Source: Eretmocerus hayati (lineage: Eukaryota; Arthropoda; Insecta; Hymenoptera; Aphelinidae). From it: DNA of 64,000 nucleotides. Both the position numbers and the translations under genes were made by a program. Each line of letters opens with the position of its first letter. The stretch's first letter is position 1. Under the pieces are notes generated by a model. It ran no database searches and was not told where the DNA came from. It saw only the letters and a list, made by a program, of their open reading frames with translations. The stretch lies in assembly GCA_029851415.1 (NCBI GenBank), contig CM056743.1, positions 97,810,501-97,874,500 of the forward strand, in the 5' to 3' direction. This document shows, piece by piece, positions 24,011 through 33,340 of the stretch.

Positions 24011-26065
24011 ATGGCTTCAAATGAGACAATGATTAGCATAAAAGATACAATAGAGTTAACTTCTTGGATAGGAACCCTTACAGATGAGGAATACTACGCG
24101 ACGTATACTAGGTTAGAACTAGCCCCAGACGATAGAGCGCCGGTCTGTACGAACAGATTTTTGCGTTGTCTTTTAGGCGAATATTCCGCATCAGATTTTG
24201 CACCGAATCCAGCGTTCGAAGATGAGGAGGTTCTTAAATCTCATAGGTTAGCTTTGCGAAATGAAGTAGTAGAAGAAGCGTGGCGTACGATCGGAGCTCA
24301 GACACTCGAAGAAGATTTCATCAATACAACGAGTAACATCCCAAGTTCTTCAATCATCGAGCATCCTGAGTCATCACCAAGCAACACCACTTCAAGAACA
24401 ACTTTAACATCAGCAAGCCAACCAGTCAACATGAGTAACGACACGCGCACACGTGCGCACGACGCGACTTACGTCGACAATACAAGGACCACGTCCGTAT
24501 TTACGGCTCCAATCTCGAGCACATCAACAACAAATCGACATCTAGAAACGATCACTTGTACAATGCCAGATGGATCAATCCAGCAACTCCCGCGTGCAAT
24601 AGCAACAGAAATCAGCTTACTCCAAGAATCCCGGAGGAGGGCAGACCTTCTCAGCAAGGAGCTTGAGAAGAAATTACAGCAGCTTGACAAAGCGAATAAT
24701 TTCGCAAGCAGCACGAGGTTGACACCTGGACTTGTGACGTCCGAGCCAGTTTTTGTACCTCAACAATCGAACCCAAATCAACAGCAAAGAAGTCGAGTGA
24801 ACTTACAAGATACGTTCACCAATTATTATTATACAGAACGTAGTACGTTGGGTGATTCACACCAAAATGAATCATGCAATGAGACTCAAATGAACAGCGG
24901 TCGAAATGGAAATCTTTCGACCGACAATCAACGAGTACCCCCCACATCAACACAGCCAGATAGAACGAGTGGCTGGGGGAGGGGTACGTCAACATGGAAT
25001 CAGACGTTTGACGTCGGAAAAACCGTCCGACAGTGGAAATTGACCTTTTCAGGCGAAGATGGAAATGTCGAGGAATTTCTCAAGAGAGTCGACGAGTGTA
25101 AAGCCCTGGCGAATATGTCGGATACCGATTTGATGAATGCGCTGATTGAACTGCTATCCGGTGTCGCGCTTGAGTGGTATCGACAGTCAAGGGAAAGATG
25201 GTCGACATGGTCACAATTCAAGAGTGACGCAATGAAGTGCTATGGTCCAGACAAGCATTTTCAGCACATGCTCGTGCGAGAAGCTGAGTCAAGGACACAG
25301 GGCAAAGAAGAAAGAGCTCGAGATTACATCACTCGACTGATGGCAATTATGAATAAATTTGAAACTCCGTGGAGTTTGGACCAAAAGATTGGATTTCTCT
25401 ACAGAAATTTACTTCCAGAATTTCAACAGTGGATCCCAAGAGATAAAGTGACTGACATTGACTCGCTCTTTTCTCTAGCAAGAGAAGCGGAGCACATCCG
25501 AGATAATCAACGGTTCTACAGACCTCCACCGGAACCAGAAAAATCTTTACTACCAGATTTGGCATATAAACCGCCGAAGAAAGAAGAAAAACCCAAGACT
25601 ACGCCATCACAGCCAGCGGCTGCGGCGATGTCTTTGGAACCGACCGATCTGGTCAAATCAATTCAAACAGCTCTGACAGAAGGTCTGAAGCCAATATTAT
25701 CAGCGGCAACTGCCTCAGTGCAAAAATCGTCCGAATCTTCTCTGACGTTGGCACAAATTAAAGAAGCAGTTGGACAAATTGTGGATAGCAAATTTAAAAA
25801 TTGGAAACCACCTGCCCAATCAGCTGCTCAGGCTGCACCAGCGGCCAAACAAACATCAACATCAGCCGGAGAAGAGGCGAAGACAACATCGACGAGATCA
25901 CGGGCCGCCCGGCCGAAGATTACGCTTGTCATCAAGAGTGATCATAACAAAGGAAAAGAAAAAGGAACAGGCCGAGCTCATCGTATTTGCTGGAATTGTT
26001 CATGGCCTGGATATACCAAGAAAGACTGTCCTGAATGTTCAGTACGGGACAGCGGGAGTGCGTAG
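24011..26065 (+). CDS. gag: Gypsy Gag
   Basis: 684 codons from ATG 24011 to TAG 26063. A low-complexity Ser/Thr-rich region (about 100-330) precedes the capsid-like part (about 335-510), which has WKLTFSGEDGNVEEFLKRV and ALEWYRQ as in Ty3/gypsy capsids. A linker of Pro/Ala and Lys follows. At the C-terminus is one zinc knuckle, CWNCSWPGYTKKDC, with Tyr where the usual C-x2-C-x4-H-x4-C has His. Gag forms the particle and packages RNA. The knuckle change may weaken zinc binding. The frame is intact. Confidence 0.9.
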   Translation: MASNETMISIKDTIELTSWIGTLTDEEYYATYTRLELAPDDRAPVCTNRFLRCLLGEYSASDFAPNPAFEDEEVLKSHRLALRNEVVEEAWRTIGAQTLEEDFINTTSNIPSSSIIEHPESSPSNTTSRTTLTSASQPVNMSNDTRTRAHDATYVDNTRTTSVFTAPISSTSTTNRHLETITCTMPDGSIQQLPRAIATEISLLQESRRRADLLSKELEKKLQQLDKANNFASSTRLTPGLVTSEPVFVPQQSNPNQQQRSRVNLQDTFTNYYYTERSTLGDSHQNESCNETQMNSGRNGNLSTDNQRVPPTSTQPDRTSGWGRGTSTWNQTFDVGKTVRQWKLTFSGEDGNVEEFLKRVDECKALANMSDTDLMNALIELLSGVALEWYRQSRERWSTWSQFKSDAMKCYGPDKHFQHMLVREAESRTQGKEERARDYITRLMAIMNKFETPWSLDQKIGFLYRNLLPEFQQWIPRDKVTDIDSLFSLAREAEHIRDNQRFYRPPPEPEKSLLPDLAYKPPKKEEKPKTTPSQPAAAAMSLEPTDLVKSIQTALTEGLKPILSAATASVQKSSESSLTLAQIKEAVGQIVDSKFKNWKPPAQSAAQAAPAAKQTSTSAGEEAKTTSTRSRAARPKITLVIKSDHNKGKEKGTGRAHRICWNCSWPGYTKKDCPECSVRDSGSA

Positions 26066-26823
26066 ACGAGGTCACTACCACTCCTGATCCACCGAGTATG
26101 GCCTCTGGTCCATCGGCCGACAACTCATCAGATGGCCCGGAACCAGGTCTATATTCCGCAGAGGTGGAACCCGCAGACGCGTTCGATAGCGAAGAGCCCC
26201 TTGGCGATCATCCTCGTTGGTGGCTTAAGGCAGGCATTGGGGAAACTCGTACTCGTGCTCTTTATGACACGGGCGCTTCCCGATCAGCTGTTGGACCGAT
26301 TGGTCTGCAATTAGCAGCTGAAGTTGGTGCACGTGTGGTACCATATCGTGGTCCATACTGCAAATTAGCAACAGGCGAATTAGCGCGACCGGTAGCGTAC
26401 GCCAAATTACCGATAGAGGTAGCAGGAGTCTGCAAAGAAATCTCAACATTTATTTATGAGAAATTAGCCTGTGATTTGATCTTAGGCGCAGATTTTGCAC
26501 TCCAATTCAATGTAATTTTAGTACCTGAAAGTAGTACCATGACCGTCAAGGGTGACAAGGGCCCGTCAGACCCCTTCTCAGTCGAATTTGCTACTCAGGG
26601 TGACTTTAGCACAGCATCTCTATCATCGATTGGTATTGCCGACATAACCAACAAGCAGCGTGAAATTTTAGGAGGAGTTCTAGAAAGGAACTTGATTGTA
26701 AACGGTCCAGCAATAGGTTTAACCGACCGAATCGAGCATGAGATCGAGGTCGAATCTTGTCGACCGATCAAGCAAAAATATTACCCCGTTTCTAAAAAGA
26801 TCGAGGATGAAATGCACGATTAG
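26035..26823 (+). pseudogene. pol: Gypsy Pol, protease part, ends at nonsense TAG
   Basis: Overlaps the end of gag by about 30 bases in the -1 frame, so Pol would be made by -1 frameshifting; I saw no canonical slippery heptamer in the overlap. It holds the aspartic protease with ALYDTGASRSAVG (catalytic DTG about residue 79) and LILGADFALQFN (the LGxDF flap-side motif). The frame runs in phase into the RT but is cut by a TAG at 26821-26823, before VRKMLAAGI. Confidence 0.88.
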
Positions 26824-26832
26824 GTTCGGAAA

Positions 26833-28809
26833 ATGCTGGCAGCCGGAATCATAGTCAAATCAACCAGTGCATGGTCAAGCCCAGTCGTGATGGTACGGAA
26901 GGCAAATGGTGAATTTCGCTTTTGTGTAAATTATCGAAAATTAAATAGCGTCACCAAGAAAAATGCTTATCCTTTGACGTATATGGACGCTATTTTGAGG
27001 AAGCTCCAAAATGCAAAATACATCAGTACCCTGGACTTGAGCTCCGCATATTTCCAAATCCCCCTTAAAAAGGACAGCCGCCATTTCACAGTGTTCGTAG
27101 TTCCAGGGATGGGATTATCTGAGTTTACAAGATTACCGTATGGGGTCTGTAATGGTCCAGCTACCTTTCAAACACTAATAGATGATATAATCGGTCCAGA
27201 CTTAGAGCCTTACGCGTTCTCTTATCTTGACGATATCATCATTGTGACAGATACGTTTGAAAAACATATGGAAATCCTTGAAATTATTTTAAAACGTATC
27301 GCAGCAGCTGGATTAACGATCAACCGAGAAAAAAGTCATTTCTGCAAGGATGAAGTGAAATACTTAGGTGTCTTGGTTAATCGTGACGGATTTCGTCCGG
27401 ATCCAGAAGAAATTAAACCCATTGTGGAATATCCACCACCAAAAACGGTCAAGCAATTACAAAGCTTCCTTGGCATGGCATCTTGGTATCGAAAATTCCT
27501 CGATGATTTCGCCACGGTCGCAGAACCGCTCACTCGACTCACAAAAAAGAGTGCACCTTTCACGTGGGGTGAGGAGCAACAGGCAGCTTTCGACCGCATA
27601 AAAATTATGTTAGCAACAACTCCAGTGTTGTCAAGACCTAACCACCCACTCGAATTTCAAGTCCAGACGGACGCAAGCAATACCGGGTTGGGAGCCGTAC
27701 TTGTACAAGTCGTTGATGGAGAAGAGCGCCCCCTAGAGTTCGCTAGTCGCGTACTTACGCCACAAGAACGTAAATATAGCGTTACAGAACGTGAATGCCT
27801 TGGAGTTCTGTGGGCGATACGCAAATTTCGTCCGTACATCGAAGGATACAAATTCAAGGTTATCACGGACCACAGCAGTTTACAGTGGATTCGTAACCTA
27901 AAAAATCTTTCCGGACGATTAGCACGCTGGGCTCTCGAATTACAAGACCAAGATTTCACCGTGGAACATCGAGCAGGCGCAAAGAATGTCGTACCTGACT
28001 GCCTGTCTCGAATGTTCGAAGGAGCGGAAGAAGAAAGCACAGCTACAATTGCTGCTGTAAATTTGGTCGAATCGACCGACGACAAATGGTACAAAGATAA
28101 ATTTGAAGAAGTTCACCAGCGACCGAAAGAGTTTCCGAACTGGAAAATTGTCGGCGATCAGCTGTACCACTACAAGCCGAATGAGTTGCTCGATGACTTC
28201 GATTTAGACGACGATGGGTGGAAGCTTGTGCTCCCCAAAGAAAAACGTTTGAAGGTCCTTCAAGAATGCCATCAAGAAGTAACGGCAGGACACTTCGGAC
28301 GATTCAAAACACACAAGCGTGTGTCTCTCTATTATTTCTGGCCAACACTTTATCAAGATGTTGCGTCATTTGTAAGAAAATGTACAGTCTGCCAACAGTG
28401 CAAAGTAGAACAACTTGCTCCAGCAGGTCTTATGGGCAAACGGTCAATATCACGACCATGGCAATTTGTAGCGGCTGACACGTGCGTATTTCCTCGCAGC
28501 GTTCATGGTAACGAATATCTTCTTGTATTCATGGACCTGTTCACGCGATGGATAGAATGCGTACCCGTCCGAAAAGCCAATGCACAATCGGCGAGAAAAG
28601 CATTAGAGAGATACATAATTTTGCGCTATGGAGCGCCAGAAACATTCTTGTCCGACAATGGATCTGAATATTTCAATAAAATTATTGACAAGTTCTTGGA
28701 AGAAAGGGGAATAGAACATATGACCCTGGCACCTTATTCGCCACAAGGGAATCCGGTCGAAAGAATTAATCGCACGTTGAAAACAGCGATAATAGCGTTC
28801 CTAGAATAG
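26833..28809 (+). pseudogene. pol: Gypsy Pol: RT, RNase H, integrase N-part
   Basis: Same frame as the protease, 658 codons to TAG 28807. RT motifs: FRFCVNYRKLN, STLDLSSAYFQIPL, FTRLPYGVCNGPATFQ, catalytic FSYLDDIII, KYLGVLVNRDG. RNase H: QTDASNTGLGAVL and ITDHSSLQWI. Integrase: an HHCC zinc site (HQEVTAGHFGR... CTVCQQC), then the catalytic core with VFMDLFTRW, FLSDNGSEYF and GNPVERINR, giving the D,D,E triad. The protein would integrate the cDNA. The TAG sits just after the third catalytic residue. Confidence 0.92.
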
Positions 28810-29693
28810 AAACACAGTCGCTGGGACGAGCACATTCACGAGCTCACCTTCGCGTATAATTCGGCTGTCCAGGAATCGACGAGAATGAGTCCAGCTTTCC
28901 TAAATTACGGAAGAAATCCGACACCCCCCAAGAACATATACGTCTAATTGAACAAGCGTCCGCACAGCAAGAGCTTACACGGTCGTTGCAAGAATGGTAG
29001 AAACGAATGCTCCGATTGCCAGAAGTGCACTTAGTCGCAGCCGACAACTCCGGCCGAGCGACCGAAAAACAAGCTCAATATTTTAATGCAAAGCGACGCG
29101 ATGTCCAATTCAACATTGGAGATGCGGTTTGGAAACGCAACCGTGTACAATCAGCCCAAGCCCAAGGCATTTCGGGAAAGCTTGTACCAAGATTCGACGG
29201 TAAATTTGTAATCACCGCTCGATTAGGCTCAAACGTATATGAAGTAGCCGATGAGTCAGGCAACCCGGCCGGTAAAGTACACGTCAAGGATTTAAAACCT
29301 TACATCGACGGAGAGGAACCACAGGAGGAACCCACGCCCAACGAATCGACTGCCATTCCAGCGGAAGACACATCGATGGACGACGAGGGAAGAGTGCGTG
29401 AGCTCCGATCCGCGAATAGGTTAGTTGCGCCAACCGTAGAAATAAGTTCTAGAAAGCGTAAAGTAGGGCGACCGCGAAAAACGCAATTACTCGTCCGTAA
29501 GAAAAATGTAAAATTCGCGCCGTCAATCAACGAATCAATATCTGTTAGCGAACCGAGTGAAGAACCACCACCAGAAGAAGTTCCTAAAAGGAAACGTGGT
29601 CGGCCAAAAGACTCGGTAAAGAAAAAAGTTGATCAACCGGTCGCGGAATTATCACTGATTAGGACACGAGCGAGTCGTCGTCAGGCGAAATAA
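28810..29693 (+). pseudogene. pol: Gypsy integrase C-terminal part with AT-hook-like motifs
   Basis: After the TAG the same frame continues (HSRWDEHIHELTFAYN), then shifts near a C run at about 28942. Another stop stands at 28998. From 29007 the shifted frame is open to 29693: FNIGDAVWKRN, KLVPRFDGKF and YEVADESGN form the usual integrase C-terminal barrel. The tail has two GRP-centred basic motifs, KRKVGRPRKTQ and KRKRGRPKDSVKKK, that look like AT-hooks. These could tether the integrase to DNA or chromatin, which is an inference. Confidence 0.8.
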
Positions 29694-29808
29694 CATGTGT
29701 GCTTTCGTTATTTTCGCTGACAATTTTTTTGTGTTTTTTTTACCTCTTTTGCATGAGGATTGAGAACAAAAAAGACGACGCACGCTTTGTTTTGTTTGTC
29801 GCAGGATC

Positions 29809-30813
29809 ATGGCTGATGCAGCGGAAAATATAAAAGAGGAGGAGCAGCAGCAGGAGCCCATTCAAGAGGCTTCGGCTGGCGTGATTAGGGAAGATCAACT
29901 CCAGAGGGAGCTGGAAATCGGTCGGCCAACCGGTCCAGCTGCACATGTCATCTACGTGCCCTCTGTCAATGGTCTTAGCGCTACCCTAATGAGCGTCACT
30001 TTAGCCGACTCAACACCAGCCTCAACATCGGCAACTGTGAATTCCATCGCTGCACAACAACCAACACCTGCGTCCGTGGTGGACAATCACGCTGCTTTAC
30101 CGTCCGATCCCGTGGACAAACCAAATTCGTCCGATCAGGTGGACAATGAAAATTTAACGACCGAAAAACCAGGACGATGTGGACTTCCGTCCGATGCGGA
30201 CTCAGCCGCAGGCGGATCGTCCGAAAATGGACAAAATTTCGTCCGACCTCCTAACTATGACGAATGGGACGATTAACATGACGCTTTCGTCAGATTCATC
30301 AAAAGCCTAATTAACAATCATCGAGACACAACCGAACACCTGGTTGAATTGGAAAAAGATATGTTCCACTTGTGTGATCGTTATGATCAAATTTACGGGT
30401 TAGCTGATCCAGCTGTGTTCGGAAAAGATCTAACCTATGTAAAAAATGCAAGGGAAGAGAGAAAGGCAGTGATGGAAGTGATTCGTCAGAGAGAGGAAAG
30501 ACGAAGATTAGAAATCAAGCGTCAACGGCTCCAGCAATTGGAGCGAGACAGAATTGCTGAATTAGAGAGGGAGATAGCTCGCCGTCGTCGAACTGAAGAG
30601 CGTTTGAAGAAGGCTACGGCCGAAGAACTTGCCATAGCCAGGACCAACGCTTCGTTCGCGCAAAGTCGCTTAGACCGATTCCGACGTCGTCAGCAGAGTG
30701 CCCTCCACTATGATGACCATCCACACTGCCCAGTGTGTGGTGCAGTGTACGTTCGAGACCCCAGGGAATGTTACAACCTGGACATGCACGTCCGACGTAG
30801 GTCTCGTTCGTAA
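29809..30813 (+). pseudogene. Extra ORF of gypsy element (ORF3), function unknown
   Basis: Starts at ATG 29809 about 115 bp after pol and runs in one frame to TAA 30811, interrupted by TAA at 30274-30276 (after DEWDD). The first part is acidic, Ser/Pro-rich and repeats a PSDxVDxPN-like motif (about 95-150). The second is a strongly charged coiled coil (RQREERRRLEIKRQ and following). It ends with a Cys/His cluster (HPHCPVCGAVY, ECYNLDMH) that could bind zinc. No signal peptide or membrane segment is seen, so it is not an envelope gene. It lies where env would be. I do not recognise it. Confidence 0.6.
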
Positions 30814-31764
30814 AGAAAAATTTTCATATTTTCTTTTGTATTTGTAAGTTTTGAATATTCTTGTGGACTTTTCTACTTTTCTATTTTTCGAACTTATTCA
30901 GTTTTATTGATATGTTGAATCGAATTCAATCAAATGTGTACAATAGCTTCTAAATCGATGTGTGTGGTACAAGGATGGATGAATGAACCTAGTAAGTAAG
31001 TAATTTCGAGTTTACTCGAGTAAAATGAGGCTTACGGCCGAGTATGCTTTTCTTTAGAATCAGGTCTACGGCCGATCACCATTAACGTTCTTTCTCACAT
31101 TCAAAGTGTAAGGTTCACGACCGATTAGCCTTTGATTTAAAGTACATTACGTACGAATTTATTTGTCAGTTTTGAGACCTGAGTAAGTTTTTCTATTTTA
31201 TTTTCCAAAATGTCTCCATTATGTAGCTTAAGTACCAATCATTGTTATGCACATAATTAGTAATATTTCAGAAATCCTTTGATCAGGATATTTTTGTAAA
31301 CCTTCACGTCCGTTTTGGATAACTTTTCATTATAGCTATTCTTAGTTCATTTCAATCAAAAGAGACTAAACAGTCTAGTCGTGCGATAAATGTACAAATA
31401 TTTTTTTTTATTTTTGATAATTTTTGTTGTCAGAGACCAAAGGTGTCTAATCACGTACGAAAATACGTACGGAATCATTTATTTTTGTACAGAATGGATG
31501 GATGTTAGAAATAAGTCTTTTGTACAGAGAGTAATAGAGTGGTTTATTTTCAACCAGTTATACTCAATTATTCAAGAAATCTACCCTATCTTCAACTATT
31601 TGGAAGGTAAATTACCATTATAATACTTTTCAATTTATTTTTCTAAAATTTGATCTTTCTCAATTTTCTTTTCGTCATGCATGTCGGACACTTTTCTCCA
31701 TCTGAGCCCGGACAGAGAGAGAGATAGTTCTCGAGCTGGTACACTGGCGTGCTAACCAGCGTCT
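30814..31764 (+). other. Gypsy 3' non-coding region
   Basis: About 950 bp between ORF3 and the polypurine tract, T-rich. Three short ACGGCCGA / ACGACCGA repeats at about 31030-31125 may be regulatory. No gene seen. Confidence 0.5.
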
Positions 31765-31774
31765 GGGGGAGGGG
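31765..31774 (+). promoter_or_regulatory. Polypurine tract
   Basis: GGGGGAGGGG lies directly against the 3' LTR, where plus-strand DNA synthesis is primed. Confidence 0.85.
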
Positions 31775-32567
31775 TGTGACGGTTGAGAGGATATTCTCAA
31801 CCATCATTTCTCTCTCCTGTCTGATCATCATGTATCATTCATAATTATAAGATCTTTTCAGCTGTAGCAGAACATCCGAGGAGAGAGTTGTAAGTAGTTT
31901 TGCGTTAGAGAGAGAGAGATAGCGCGAGTCATTGGTAGCTTCACCGCACCGTTCCCCTCGCGCACCCATCATCATCAATCAGCCGGCATTGCGCGCGCCA
32001 TAAATCCAGACTTCTCTCGCACGAGTGAGTGTAATTTGTACCCGAAGTGTATAGTTTTTTGCGCCCTCATAGTGCGTGTGTCACCAGCTTCCCGACACCT
32101 GGACGAGCTCTTTTGCGTGCTTCCGTGCGACTTCCTGGCCGTTGTTCTCGACGTGTTTGCGGACGACATCGAGTCCAGATCATCCGGACGACCACGTTAT
32201 TCGGAGCGGCCGATCAGCGGGCGTGCGATTGTCGCCTTTTCGACACCTGTAAGTGCTAGCCGATAATTATTCTCTCTCTTTTTGGGCTTCACCCTCAATT
32301 GCTCTCTCCGTGTTCGTGCGATTAAGTGCACTCTATGCACCATGTTTTTTTTAGAGTTAAATAAATATGCCCATCTGGCTCCCGTTTAACTCTTGTGTGA
32401 TCATTTTGGCGCTCGATTCCCCATCTCTCTCGCGCGCGAAGCAGTAGCAGCAGATCCAGCAGCATGCAGAGTTGCAGCATATATTCAATCTAATCAAATC
32501 TGCTGGGCATTGCACCTTGCCCAGCATGTGCGGCTAATTCCTAGGCAATCAACTAGCAGCCGTCACA
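31775..32567 (+). repeat. 3' LTR of gypsy element
   Basis: 793 bp, TGTGACGGTTGAG to GCCGTCACA, nearly identical to the 5' LTR. AATAAA at 32360-32365. AGAG follows at 32568. Confidence 0.93.
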
Positions 32568-33340
32568 AGAGATAGAATAAAAAGGAACAAAAACCCGAGC
32601 CCATCAAAGATTAAAGTAATGCTGCTTCTCCGAATCAATCCTCTGAGGAGGCTTTGTTAATAGAAAATCTTCCAAGGACTCTTTCAACAAGGGTGTTTTC
32701 CCCAGCTGCCGAAAGCCCGGAGGGAGAAAGTTCCACAGATGAGCACATTGAACCTGGAAAGGTCTCCTTCCATATTCAAGTCTCATATTGGGAACTTTGA
32801 GTACCCGCTCTTCTGCATCACCGCGTGCGGGGCGTTCAGATTGGTACCTGGTAAACATCGCAGCTAGGTAGCCAGGCTCTCTTCAACGCATGATCTTGTG
32901 CATCAACAGAGCTGCGAAGTACATTCTCCGCGAATCAGTACGTAACCAACCCAAACGCTCCCTGAACGGGGTGATGTGCTCTTCTCTCCTAAGATCAAAA
33001 ATATACCTTACACATGAATTGCTTAGTCGTTGTATCCGTTGCCGCTGTTCGTCCGTGGCGTCGAGGTACATGACTGTGCAATTGGGGACTAACATGCGTG
33101 TTATTTTACATGGCAGGAAAAAGCAATATGGCCGAATCCTGAATCTCTTCCATAAGAATAACACGGAGGAAAGATAAGAGCGCTTATCGAATGTTAGCTC
33201 CCAATAGTCTATATGCGGTTGAACCAGGGACCGAACTAGGCGAACTCGGAGAGGTCTGGTGATACATGCCCTAAAAAACCGCAATCTATATAGGGCTCTG
33301 TTGACCTTCTCAGTTACTTGGTCGATGTGCGAGAGGGAGA
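32568..33340 (-). pseudogene. LINE-A copy 2, ORF2 C-terminal part
   Basis: Continuation of LINE-A copy 2 beyond the gypsy element. It encodes the CR1-type tail (LRFFRACITRPLR, SLVQPHIDY, RFRERLGW-like and PNMRLEYGRRPFQ). It is interrupted by a 121-bp MITE at 33083-33203. It is 5'-truncated at a purine-rich joint near 33340 where the tail of copy 3 begins. Confidence 0.75.
33083..33203. mobile_element. 121-bp MITE with AT duplication
   Basis: Ends TGGGGACTAACATGCG and CGAATGTTAGCTCCCA are inverted repeats. AT flanks it on both sides (33081-33082 and 33204-33205). LINE-A copies 1 and 3 supply the empty site. A 2-bp AT target fits ISL2EU/IS4EU-like elements, but the assignment is tentative. Confidence 0.7.

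Larger units (their letters stand above)
21921..32567 (+). mobile_element. Ty3/gypsy LTR retrotransposon
   Basis: 10,647 bp, flanked by AGAG (21917-21920 and 32568-32571). It has LTRs of 812 and 793 bp, PBS, gag, pol in a -1 frame relative to gag, an extra ORF and a polypurine tract. The RT-RNase H-integrase order identifies Ty3/gypsy. It is inserted in the 3' UTR of LINE-A copy 2. The LTRs are very similar apart from one small deletion, so insertion is fairly recent, yet the coding region already has several nonsense codons. Confidence 0.93.

Noticed and set aside
29809..30813. Gypsy ORF3 as an envelope gene
   Set aside because: No signal peptide, membrane span or furin-like site; the protein is a charged coiled coil.
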